In this document: piece by piece, positions 1-5,214 of the stretch
How positions within the stretch are numbered: the stretch's first letter is position 1
Layout: each line of letters opens with the position of its first letter
Source of the DNA: an uncultured Clostridia bacterium
GTDB lineage: Bacteria > Bacillota > Clostridia > Peptostreptococcales > Anaerovoracaceae
NCBI GenBank assembly: GCA_934277655.1
Contig: CAKQVC010000157.1
Span: forward strand, 1-5,540
Length of the DNA stretch: 5,540 nucleotides
Direction of reading: 5' to 3'
Translations under genes and position numbers: made by a program
Notes under the pieces: model-generated
What the model was told of the DNA's origin: nothing
Databases searched by the model: none
Seen by the model: the letters and a program-made list of their open reading frames with translations, nothing else

Positions 1-477
1 CCTCATAGCGACTCCCAAGGTTTGTATCGTGAGGTACAGGCGAGAAGAAGGGATAGCGAAATCGTAACCTGACGAACAGAAACCTAATACCAAGGCTAGT
101 ATGACGGATAAGCGGGCTAAACGTCGCAAAGTCCAAAAGGCAAACGTAACTCATACTGGTAGATTAGGCAGGCAGACGAGGAAAGACTGATGGCTTATCC
201 CGTGAGGTCTCACAGGCGGAAAACTCCGTAGTAACAACGAACTGTGAGAAGTACCCTCGCTTCGCTGGGGCAGACCCTCAGCAGAAGCCATAGTAGTGTA
301 GAAGTTTCTGTAATGGAAACGGAGCGAAGGGCTGAACAATTCAAGAGTCAAATCGACTCGTAAAAGTAAGCACCTATATCCGACAAGGAGGGTAATAGCA
401 AAGTCGTAACTAAGTGAAGCCTCCAAAGGCGGTAGGAATCAGAGGGTGCGAAGCATAGCGAAGAAAGGAGACAATCT
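1..477 (+). ncRNA. Group II intron RNA, domains I to early IV (partial)
   Basis: There is no believable protein in these 477 bases, and they hold nested hairpins. An 8-bp stem pairs 208-215 (TCTCACAG) with 242-249 (CTGTGAGA) and encloses an inner hairpin, GCGGA 216-220 with TCCGT 225-229 (last pair G-T). Further stems are GTTTC 304-308 with GAAAC 316-320, and GAGTC 345-349 with GACTC 355-359. The phrases around 240-300 (CTGTGAGAAGT, then CAGCAGAAGCCATAGTAG) and 321-329 (GGAGCGAAG) are of the kind I associate with domain I to III of RT-encoding bacterial introns. The reading comes from memory and from the RT that follows, not from a covariance search, and domain borders were not assigned. A ribosome site AAAGGAG at 464-470 ends the segment, 7 nt before the RT start. 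Confidence 0.75.
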
Positions 478-1200
478 ATGTCGCAACTATTAGAGGAAAT
501 TCTCAGCAGAGAGAATATGATGCTTGCATATAGGAAGATAAAAGCCAATAAAGGGGCAAGCGGAATCGACGGAATCACAATAAGTGAAATCGACGATTAT
601 CTCAAAGAGAACTGGGTAGATATCCGAGACAAAATCCGAAAGAGAAAGTACAAACCCAAACCGGTGAGGAGAGTAGAAATACCGAAACCAAACGGGGGAG
701 TACGAAATCTTGGAGTACCGACGGTAGTAGACAGAATCATTGAACAGGCAATCGTGCAAAAGCTGACACCAATAGTTGAGCCGCATTTTAGCGAGTACAG
801 CTATGGGTTCAGACCAAAACGCAGAGCCCAGCAAGCGATTGTGAAATTACTGGAATACTTTAATGACGGATATACCTATGTGGTGGATATTGACCTTGAG
901 AAATTCTTCGACAATGTGCCACAGGACAAGCTTATGACACTAGAGGGAAAACTCATCCAAGACCCCGATACCGAATCCCTAATTCGTAAATATCTAAATG
1001 CGGGAGTTATGGTAGAGGAAAGGTATGAGGAAACGAGGAAAGGAACACCGCAAGGAGGAAACCTTTCCCCACTACTGAGCAATATCATGCTGAATGAACT
1101 GGACAAGGAAGTGGAAGCAAGAGGGCTGCACTTCGTAAGATATGCCGATGACTGCGTGATAGCAGTGGGAAGCAGTGCAGCAGCAAACAGAGTTATTCGT
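1..1200 (+). mobile_element. Group II intron, truncated at the 3' end (5' end outside window)
   Basis: Structured non-coding sequence (1-477) leads into an intron-encoded reverse transcriptase whose start is at 478, the usual layout of a bacterial group II intron with its ORF in domain IV. RT similarity stops at about 1200, just after the YADD motif, and the sequence switches to an unrelated reversed gene fragment. No domain V-like hairpin or domain VI with a branch-point A is seen downstream of 1200, and no GUGYG-type intron start is seen near base 1. The 5' end therefore lies upstream of the window and the 3' end has been lost. Such a copy cannot self-splice in cis or code for a complete maturase. 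The RT sequence type reminds me of bacterial class D introns, but the class is tentative. Loss of the 3' end points to later deletion or recombination, because incomplete retrohoming normally loses the 5' end. Confidence 0.85.
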
Positions 1201-1371
1201 ACCCTCGCTGATTGTAATGCGAACGACCTTGTTTTCCTGAATAGTGTATTTCCCAAACATCGTCACATCGGGAAGAATAGCGTCACGAATTCCGTTAGTA
1301 ATACGAGTATATTCGTCATCAATCTTACTCAAGCCGACAGCGTTTCCGTCATTATCAATACCAATATATAA
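478..1371 (+). pseudogene. ltrA: Group II intron reverse transcriptase/maturase, 3'-truncated
   Basis: The first 241 residues (478 to about 1200) read as a group II intron RT, which copies intron RNA at the target site and, through its maturase domain, aids splicing. RT blocks seen in order: GASGIDGIT (27-34, RT0), IPKPNGGVRNLGVPTVVDRI (RT1/2, about 68-87), YSYGFRPKRRAQQAI (108-121), VVDIDLEKFFDNV with the first catalytic Asp residues (135-147), GTPQGGNLSPLLSN (189-202) and HFVRYADDCVIA with the catalytic YADD (222-225). After residue 241 the protein runs for 56 residues through the antisense of another gene and stops at 1369-1371. The rest of the RT, the thumb/maturase domain X and any DNA-binding or endonuclease domain are missing; family members are usually above 400 residues. 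ATG 478 is supported by AAAGGAG 7 nt upstream. Some truncated protein may be made, but I expect no retrohoming or maturase activity. Confidence 0.9.
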
Positions 1372-1398
1372 AACGCCGCCGTCCGTATTTGCGAATGC
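1195..1398 (-). pseudogene. AlbA_2 (Schlafen-type) domain gene fragment, inverted
   Basis: Read on the minus strand, 1398 down to 1195 encodes about 68 residues beginning AFANTDGGVLYIGIDNDG and ending VVRITISEGTN. This matches my knowledge of the AlbA_2 domain (putative nucleic-acid or nucleotide-binding domain of Schlafen-like and transcription-regulator proteins), with its FANTDGG-GhhhhGhDDdG signature, an ITNGIRDAI-DV core and the IRI-hxEGTNKPYY tail. The match breaks at both ends: the residues before AFANT are low-complexity antisense of the serpin linker, and after EGTN the expected KPYYL is replaced by antisense of the intron RT. It has no start codon or ribosome site of its own. It is an internal scrap of about 200 bp from a gene elsewhere, inserted in reverse between the broken intron and the serpin. 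The exact donor gene and exact breakpoints (within a few bases) are not known. Confidence 0.75.
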
Positions 1399-1405
1399 GA
1401 ACGAC
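1216..1405. repeat. 12-bp perfect direct repeat across the junction fragment
   Basis: AATGCGAACGAC occurs at 1216-1227 and again at 1394-1405, same orientation, 178 bp apart. The first copy lies inside the AlbA_2 fragment about 20 bp from its left edge. The second copy spans the right junction with the serpin linker. The two copies fall in different frames, so shared protein sequence does not explain them. Possible readings are homology used in the rearrangement, or chance in codon-biased DNA. Confidence 0.6.
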
Positions 1406-1663
1406 GACAACGCAGGCACGGCTGTGAATGACGACGCCTCAGACGGTGATACATCTGCCGCGGAAAACGGCGATGCGAATGGGATTGATGATGCGACGGA
1501 AAGCGGCAGTAAGTCAGGAAGCATAGGGGAAGATTCCGATGCGCCGGCGACGAATGAACTTGGTGACGGCAACCGGGGAATCGTGCCGAACAAAAGTGTC
1601 AGACAGAACAGCGTATATGATTCCTACATTTATGGAGCGAGAAAATGCAGAACATTTCGATAG
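1399..1663 (+). pseudogene. Remnant of serpin 5' coding region (acidic linker, out of frame)
   Basis: In frame 2, from about 1400 to the stop at 1661-1663, an open stretch reads NDDNAGTAVNDDASDGDTSA and continues rich in Asp, Asn, Gly, Ser and Ala, then runs into NELGDGNRGIVPNKSVRQNS and VYDSYIYGARK. This is the composition of an extracellular linker placed after a signal peptide or lipobox in Gram-positive surface proteins. The last part (VYDSYIYGARK) sits where the residues before serpin helix A would be. One extra A in the AAAA run at 1642-1645 would join it in frame to MQNISIEIFKQ of the serpin. It holds no Met and no ribosome site, and the part upstream was replaced by the AlbA_2 fragment. 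I infer that this is the decapitated front of the serpin gene; an unrelated fragment remains possible. Confidence 0.5.
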
Positions 1664-2742
1664 AAATTTTTAAACAGGCTGCGAGCAGCAAGAAGAATTC
1701 GATGATTTCGCCGATTTCCGTAATCATGGCAATGGGAATGGTCGAAAACGGAGCCGTGGGCGATACGAAGAGCCAGATGGAAAAAGTCTTCGGCATGGAC
1801 ACGGAAGACATGAACGAATGGATTAAGGCATGGTCAGCGGCGCAGGAGAGCAAGAGTGCCGACGGCAAAACCAAGATTAGCATCGCAAACGCATTCTGGT
1901 ACAACGAGACGGCGGGCTTTAAACCGGATTCCGGCTACAAGAAGCTCTTGAAGAAGTCGTTCGATGCGGATATCAAGGGCGGAAATTTTGATAATTCCAC
2001 CGTCAACCAAATCAATAAATGGGTTGACAAACAGACCGGCGGCATGATAAAAAAGCTCGTAGACCGCTTGAATCCAAGTGATATGACGGTTTTGGCGAAT
2101 GCAGTGGCTTTTCAGGATAAATGGACAGAGCCGTATGAGAAATCGCAGGTAAAGAAGGAAAACTTTATGCTCGAAAACGGCAAAAAGAAGAAAATGAGCA
2201 TGATGTATTCGACCGAAGATACGTATTTAAGCGATAAACTGGCGACAGGGTTTACGAAAACATACTGGTCAGGCTATCAGTTCGTGGCGATTCTGCCAAA
2301 CGAAGGCGTCAGCGTGAAGGACTATCTTGCACAGATGGACGGAGAGAGTTTTGCGAATTTTCTGAATTCCGGGGAAGAGGCAGCCGTACACGCGGTGATG
2401 CCGTCTTTTAAAAGCGAATATTCCACGGATGCGATGGTCAGCATACTCAAGAAAATGGGAATTAAGGATGTTTTCAGCTCTGCAGATGCAGACCTCAGCA
2501 AAATGGGCAGGGCGGACGGTAAGAATCTGTTTGTCAGCGACATGATTCACAAAACATTCATCGAAGTGGATCGTGAAGGTACGAAGGCTGCAGCGGTGAC
2601 AGGCGTGTTTGTCAAAGCGACTTCCATGATGCCGCAGCCTTTGAATGAATACACGCTATGCCTCGACAGACCGTTTCTTTATGCAATAATTGACGAAGAA
2701 ACAAAAATTCCTGTTTTCGTAGGTACCATGGTTGGTGTATAA
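1645..2742 (+). CDS. Serpin family serine protease inhibitor, N-terminally shortened
   Basis: This 365-residue protein covers the serpin fold from helix A to the C-terminal strands. Serpins trap serine (some cysteine) proteases by reactive-loop cleavage and insertion. Seen motifs: SIEIFKQAAS with SMISPISVIMAMGMVENGA (5-37), NAFWYN (82-87), FDNSTVNQINKWVDKQTGGM (115-134), LANAVAFQDKW (150-160, strand 3A), FVAILPNEGVSV (213-224), VMPSFKSEYS (251-260), MGIKDVFSSADADLSKM (271-287) and IHKTFIEVDREGTKAAAVTG (301-320). The hinge GTKAAAVT fits an inhibitory serpin: small residues at P12-P10, Val at P9. Counting 17 residues along the loop places P1-P1' near T326-S327, but the loop up to DRPFLY (341-346) is about six residues longer than in antitrypsin, so the site is uncertain. 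Start ATG 1645 has GGAG at 1634-1637 with a 7-nt gap. It begins right at helix A with no signal peptide, unlike secreted bacterial serpins, so the product would stay in the cytoplasm if made. Confidence 0.93.
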   Translation: MQNISIEIFKQAASSKKNSMISPISVIMAMGMVENGAVGDTKSQMEKVFGMDTEDMNEWIKAWSAAQESKSADGKTKISIANAFWYNETAGFKPDSGYKKLLKKSFDADIKGGNFDNSTVNQINKWVDKQTGGMIKKLVDRLNPSDMTVLANAVAFQDKWTEPYEKSQVKKENFMLENGKKKKMSMMYSTEDTYLSDKLATGFTKTYWSGYQFVAILPNEGVSVKDYLAQMDGESFANFLNSGEEAAVHAVMPSFKSEYSTDAMVSILKKMGIKDVFSSADADLSKMGRADGKNLFVSDMIHKTFIEVDREGTKAAAVTGVFVKATSMMPQPLNEYTLCLDRPFLYAIIDEETKIPVFVGTMVGV

Positions 2743-2758
2743 TATCTGCAGAGTGTGA

Positions 2759-2782
2759 GTGCAGTGCGAAGTACGCACGCAC
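2759..2782 (+). promoter_or_regulatory. Leader hairpin before the sigma factor gene
   Basis: GTGC (2759-2762), a bulged A, and GTGCG (2764-2768) pair with CGCAC (2774-2778) and GCAC (2779-2782), giving nine base pairs around the loop AAGTA. No T-tract follows, so it is not a terminator of the serpin gene. It ends 12 nt before the sigma factor ribosome site, a position suited to an operator or a translation-control element. Ten bases of it (2769-2778) recur in reverse at 4766-4775. The structure is seen in the sequence; the function is a guess. Confidence 0.4.
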
Positions 2783-2794
2783 GAAACGATACGG

Positions 2795-2803
2795 AAGGGA
2801 GGT
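2795..2803 (+). promoter_or_regulatory. Ribosome binding site deciding the sigma factor start
   Basis: AAGGGAGGT at 2795-2803 is a strong Shine-Dalgarno match. It overlaps the first possible GTG (2802), which therefore cannot be used from this site. The next in-frame GTG codons are at 2814 and 2817, about 11 to 14 nt from the GGAGG core. A start at 2814 is the best choice. Confidence 0.65.
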
Positions 2804-2813
2804 GCATCGCCGG

Positions 2814-3368
2814 GTGGTGAAGGATGAAATTTTGTACCGCAGATTTTTGGACGGGGACGACGAGGGCCTAGCTCTTTTGATGGAACGCTACGGTAGCAGC
2901 CTGACGCTGTACATCGACGGCTACCTTCACGACATACACGAGGCGGAAGATCTGATGATAGAGGCTTTCGCATATTTAATCGCGAAAAAACCGAGGATTC
3001 GCGACGGCGGTTTTCGGGCTTATCTTTATAAATCAGCGCGGCATCTTGCCATTCGCTGCTTACAGAAAAAAAGAAAACAACGCTCTTTCGGATTCGAAGA
3101 TTTGGATAAGGAGCCGGAGAGCGATGTTTTAGTTGAGACGCTTGTACAGACAGCGGAGAGGAGTCAAATCCTGCAGCTTTGCATGGAAGGGCTTAATCCT
3201 GACTATCGGGAAGCGCTTTATTTAGTTTATTTCGAGGGCATGCGCCATGCGGAGGCGGGCGCTGTCATGCGAAAAAGTGAAAAGCAGATTGCGGATCTTG
3301 TTTACCGCGGAAAAAATTCTTTGCGAAGAGCCTTGGAAAAGGAGGGTGTCACCTCATGGTACATATGA
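2814..3368 (+). CDS. ECF-like sigma-70 family RNA polymerase sigma factor
   Basis: This 184-residue protein has the two-domain make-up of small group IV (ECF) sigma factors, which direct RNA polymerase to a stress or envelope regulon. Region 2 runs over about residues 6-82 (YRRFLDGDDEGLALLMERYG, then AEDLMIEAFAYLI and FRAYLYKSARHLAIRCLQKK). A variable acidic linker follows, then region 4 at about 122-176 (LNPDYREALYLVYFEGMRHA, then a helix-turn-helix with SEKQIADLVYRGKNSLRRAL). The GTG start at 2814 is chosen because the ribosome site at 2795-2803 covers the earlier GTG. Its last codons overlap the next gene by 13 bp, and GGAGGG inside it (3341-3346) serves that gene, so the two are translationally coupled. 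With a PrsW-type protease two genes on, control by proteolysis of a membrane anti-sigma factor is likely. I cannot name the ECF subgroup or its target promoter. Confidence 0.88.
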   Translation: MVKDEILYRRFLDGDDEGLALLMERYGSSLTLYIDGYLHDIHEAEDLMIEAFAYLIAKKPRIRDGGFRAYLYKSARHLAIRCLQKKRKQRSFGFEDLDKEPESDVLVETLVQTAERSQILQLCMEGLNPDYREALYLVYFEGMRHAEAGAVMRKSEKQIADLVYRGKNSLRRALEKEGVTSWYI

Positions 3369-4066
3369 TTGAATTTTGGGACTATCTGGTGCAGTTTCTC
3401 GTCTGCGCGGCGGGATGCACAGGGGCGGCGGCATTGCTTGTAAAGAGCCGCCGGCAGCCGTATTTTTTGCTTGCCTGCTTTTTCGGAACTTACGGACTGG
3501 GGACGTTGTACTGGACGCTGCATGTGCTGCTTCTGGATGTGACGCCCCGGATTTTTTATGTGTCGGAGCTCGGATGGATTGCAAGCTATGTCTTCCTTTT
3601 GACGATGGAAATGACTCTGCCTTCTGCAGAAGAACTGCGCTTTCGGACGAAATTATCGTGGCTGGCGCCTGCTATCGGTGTGCCGCAGTTTATTCTATAT
3701 ATTACTTACGGGGATGTGTTCTTTAATGTGCTGATGTGCCTGGGAACGATGGCAGCGGCTTGGCTTTCGATTCGTGGACTGGTGTTTTCGCGCCGCAGCT
3801 CAGTTTTGCAGGCCGGGGGTAAGGCGCGTGGGAAGGAAGATGCGGATTTCGCTTCAGGGACGGCAGCACCGGTCGGGCAGCCGGCAGACCTAAGACCGTT
3901 TCATATCACGGTTTTGTGTTTTACCGCACTCGAATATGCGCTTTGGACGAGCTCGTGTTTTTGGGTGAGTGATACTCTGTCAAACCCATACTTTTGGTTT
4001 GACTTCATGCTGTCGGCCTCCATCCTTGCCATGCTTCCGGCAACAAGAAAGGCGGTGGGACGATGA
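3356..4066 (+). CDS. Seven-helix membrane protein of unknown function, sigma/PrsW operon
   Basis: I do not recognise a family for this 236-residue protein. About seven hydrophobic segments are visible: 8-28, 36-60, 67-88, 99-118, 121-143, 182-204 and 211-229. The only long polar stretch is the loop at about 144-181 (RRSSVLQAGGKARGKEDADF onward), basic at its start and so probably cytoplasmic. No HK, GGDEF, zinc-finger anti-sigma or protease motif is seen. Start ATG 3356 has GGAGGG 9 nt upstream and overlaps the sigma gene by 13 bp; the stop overlaps the prsW start (ATGA). This tight packing between a sigma factor and its likely activating protease suggests a sensor or unconventional membrane anti-sigma factor, which is inference from position. 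It could also be a channel or an assistant to PrsW. Confidence 0.85.
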   Translation: MVHMIEFWDYLVQFLVCAAGCTGAAALLVKSRRQPYFLLACFFGTYGLGTLYWTLHVLLLDVTPRIFYVSELGWIASYVFLLTMEMTLPSAEELRFRTKLSWLAPAIGVPQFILYITYGDVFFNVLMCLGTMAAAWLSIRGLVFSRRSSVLQAGGKARGKEDADFASGTAAPVGQPADLRPFHITVLCFTALEYALWTSSCFWVSDTLSNPYFWFDFMLSASILAMLPATRKAVGR

Positions 4067-4704
4067 CATATATCGAAAATGTTTTCGTATGTATTGCGGC
4101 ACCGCTTTTGATTGCGATGTTATGCATGGATCATAAATATCGGCCGGCTTTCGGCTTTTGCTTTGCGGGGATGCTGATATGTCTGCTTTCCGCATATCTG
4201 AATACTTTTTTCGCACATTATTATGGGGCGGACTTGATGAATGCAACGACGCAGATTGCGCCGGTCGTTGAGGAGACTATGAAGCTCCTGCCGCTTCTGT
4301 TTTTTATGATGGTTTTCGAGCCGAAATCCGGAGAATTTCGTCTTGCGGCGATTCTGACTGCCGCGAGCTTTGCGACCTTTGAAAATATTTGCTATCTGAC
4401 CGAAAACGGAGCTGAACAAATTGTATTCCTGTTGATTCGCGGCTTCGGAACCGGAGCGATGCATGTGGTATGCGGAAGTGCCTATTCGGAGGGTCTTCGC
4501 TTCGTCTGGAAGAATCGCCTTCTGCGGGATGTCTGCATTCCGGGACTTCTCTGCGTGACGATTATCTATCATGCGATCTATAATCTGCTGGTCAGCGTCG
4601 GCGGCACGTGTCAGCTCATCGGCTACTGCATTCCGCTTCTGACGCTGGCGATTGGATTTGGGATTCAGAAGCTTGTCATGCGCGGCGGACAGAACGCGCG
4701 GTAA
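4063..4704 (+). CDS. prsW: PrsW-family intramembrane metalloprotease
   Basis: This 213-residue polytopic protein carries the PrsW (peptidase family M82) signatures: VVEETMKLLP with the EExxK motif (E70, E71, K74), FATFENICYL with FENxxY (106-111), GTGAMHVVCGSAYSEG with His134, and IYHAIYNLL with His170. The Glu pair and the His residues are the expected metal ligands or catalytic residues. Hydrophobic segments lie at about 4-21, 29-51, 76-86, 94-110, 120-139, 157-177 and 184-200. The length is close to B. subtilis PrsW, which makes the first cut in the anti-sigma factor RsiW to free SigW; clostridial PrsW acts likewise on an ECF system. The ATG overlaps the stop of the previous gene (ATGA, 4063-4066), so it is coupled to it. 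A terminator follows at 4744-4787. The substrate here is not evident, since no normal single-pass anti-sigma gene is adjacent. Confidence 0.9.
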   Translation: MTYIENVFVCIAAPLLIAMLCMDHKYRPAFGFCFAGMLICLLSAYLNTFFAHYYGADLMNATTQIAPVVEETMKLLPLLFFMMVFEPKSGEFRLAAILTAASFATFENICYLTENGAEQIVFLLIRGFGTGAMHVVCGSAYSEGLRFVWKNRLLRDVCIPGLLCVTIIYHAIYNLLVSVGGTCQLIGYCIPLLTLAIGFGIQKLVMRGGQNAR

Positions 4705-4743
4705 AATGTAAGACGCCACGGCGAGCCCGCCGGCAAAAAAAAT

Positions 4744-4787
4744 GTACGCAAAAAACAAAAAAAGAGTGCGTACTTTTTTGTTTTTTT
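4744..4787 (+). terminator. Rho-independent terminator after prsW
   Basis: GTACGCA (4744-4750) pairs perfectly with TGCGTAC (4767-4773) and is followed at once by TTTTTTGTTTTTTT (4774-4787). The loop of 16 nt is A-rich. A second fold is possible: the A-rich stretch 4750-4764 can pair with 4773-4787 (about 14 pairs with one bulged A) around the loop AGTGCGTA, and this excludes the first. An A-run on the 5' side (4735-4742) would also give a T-tract on the other strand, so the site may work in both directions. It separates the sigma/PrsW operon from the next genes. Confidence 0.8.
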
Positions 4788-4816
4788 GTACCTAAATAGA
4801 TATAGGAGGAAAATCA

Positions 4817-4837
4817 ATGCCTTTCGCTCTCGTGTAA
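4817..4837 (+). CDS. Possible six-codon leader peptide ORF (MPFALV)
   Basis: A perfect AGGAGG (4804-4809) stands 7 nt before ATG 4817, which opens a six-codon ORF ending in TAA 4835-4837. The block TAGGAGGA, a 6-nt spacer and ATG recurs 65 bp later at the start of the next gene (4868-4884), so two near-identical translation start regions lie in tandem. This could be a regulatory upstream ORF, or the front of a gene lost by deletion. It contains no obvious run of one regulatory amino acid and no attenuator hairpin was found after it. Translation is plausible; function is unknown. Confidence 0.35.
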   Translation: MPFALV

Positions 4838-4881
4838 AGGCTGAAAAAGGAATAATCGATTTCGGGTTAGGAGGATACATT

Positions 4882-5214
4882 ATGTATGATACAAAGGAAC
4901 GGGTCGACCGTGCGAAGGAAAGAGCTGACCGACTGATTCGCAAAAGAGAGAAAAGGATTATCGGCGGTATGTCGACGTTGTGTCTGATGCTTTCCTGCTG
5001 CCTTGCAGGCATTATCGGGAAGCTGAGCGAAGGTCGCGGAGGCGCAGTAGTGCAGGGAATGAACGGTGCGACGCTTTTGTCGGAAAGCACAGGCGGTTAT
5101 GTGCTGGTTGCAGTCATTTCTTTCCTTGTGGCAGTTGTATTCACATTGCTTTGCGTACGACTCCATGAACGAAACGGACGTTTGATGAAGGAAAAGAAGG
5201 AGGGGAGGAGATGA
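4882..5214 (+). CDS. Small two-helix membrane protein of unknown function
   Basis: I cannot name a family for this 110-residue protein. Residues 1-27 form a highly charged, likely helical cytoplasmic segment (RVDRAKERADRLIRKREKR). A first membrane helix lies at about 28-46 and a second at about 72-92. The 25-residue Gly/Ser-rich loop between them (EGRGGAVVQGMNGATLLSES) is probably outside, followed by a basic tail (RLHERNGRLMKEKKEGRR). ATG 4882 is chosen over an upstream in-frame TTG (4786) because AGGAGG at 4869-4874 sits 7 nt before it and the extension would run back into the terminator. The stop overlaps the next start (ATGA at 5211-5214), so it is co-translated with a secreted protein. 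A short membrane protein with a charged cytoplasmic end beside a sigma/PrsW operon could be an anti-sigma-like partner, but it lacks a visible zinc-finger or other known anti-sigma motif. Confidence 0.78.
   Translation: MYDTKERVDRAKERADRLIRKREKRIIGGMSTLCLMLSCCLAGIIGKLSEGRGGAVVQGMNGATLLSESTGGYVLVAVISFLVAVVFTLLCVRLHERNGRLMKEKKEGRR

Larger units (their letters stand above)
2769..4775. repeat. 10-bp inverted repeat pair AAGTACGCAC in two intergenic regions
   Basis: AAGTACGCAC stands at 2769-2778 on the + strand upstream of the sigma factor gene, and at 4766-4775 on the - strand upstream of the two-helix membrane protein gene. Both copies sit within hairpins in short intergenic spaces that border the sigma/PrsW operon. 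Only the two ends are repeat; the DNA between them is ordinary coding sequence. A shared operator is possible, and so is chance. Confidence 0.35.

Noticed and set aside
446..450. GTGCG as the 5' end of the group II intron
   Set aside because: It lies directly before the RT start, inside domain IV, after all the structured domain I-III-like sequence. The real start must lie upstream of the window.
1072..1593. 173-residue - strand ORF as an intact gene
   Set aside because: Only 1195-1398 resembles a known domain (AlbA_2). Both ends are antisense of the RT and of the serpin linker.
1244..1663. 139-residue + strand ORF as one gene
   Set aside because: Its first 50 or so residues are antisense of the AlbA_2 fragment and the rest is the serpin linker. 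There is no ribosome site before ATG 1244, so it is an accidental fusion made by the rearrangement.
2714..2743. Promoter with TATAAT at 2738-2743 upstream of the sigma operon
   Set aside because: The -10 is perfect, but the only -35 at a fitting distance is TTTTCG (2714-2719), a poor match, and no extended -10 is present. It remains possible but is not supported enough to list.
2802..2813. GTG 2802 as the sigma factor start
   Set aside because: The only ribosome site (2795-2803) overlaps this codon; GTG 2814 has workable spacing.
4719..4732. GC hairpin CGGCG-AGCC-CGCCG as the terminator of prsW
   Set aside because: It is followed by an A-run rather than a T-run on the + strand, and the better terminator lies just downstream.
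4120..4758. 212-residue - strand ORF
   Set aside because: It is the antisense shadow of prsW, which carries the conserved EExxK, FENxxY and His motifs on the + strand. The antisense protein has no recognisable features.
4778..4806. Promoter TTGTTT / TATAGG before the leader ORF
   Set aside because: The elements come from the terminator T-tract and the ribosome site itself. Transcription would start after that ribosome site.
4786..4881. TTG 4786 as start of the two-helix protein
   Set aside because: The extension starts inside the terminator T-tract and has no ribosome site; ATG 4882 has a perfect AGGAGG.
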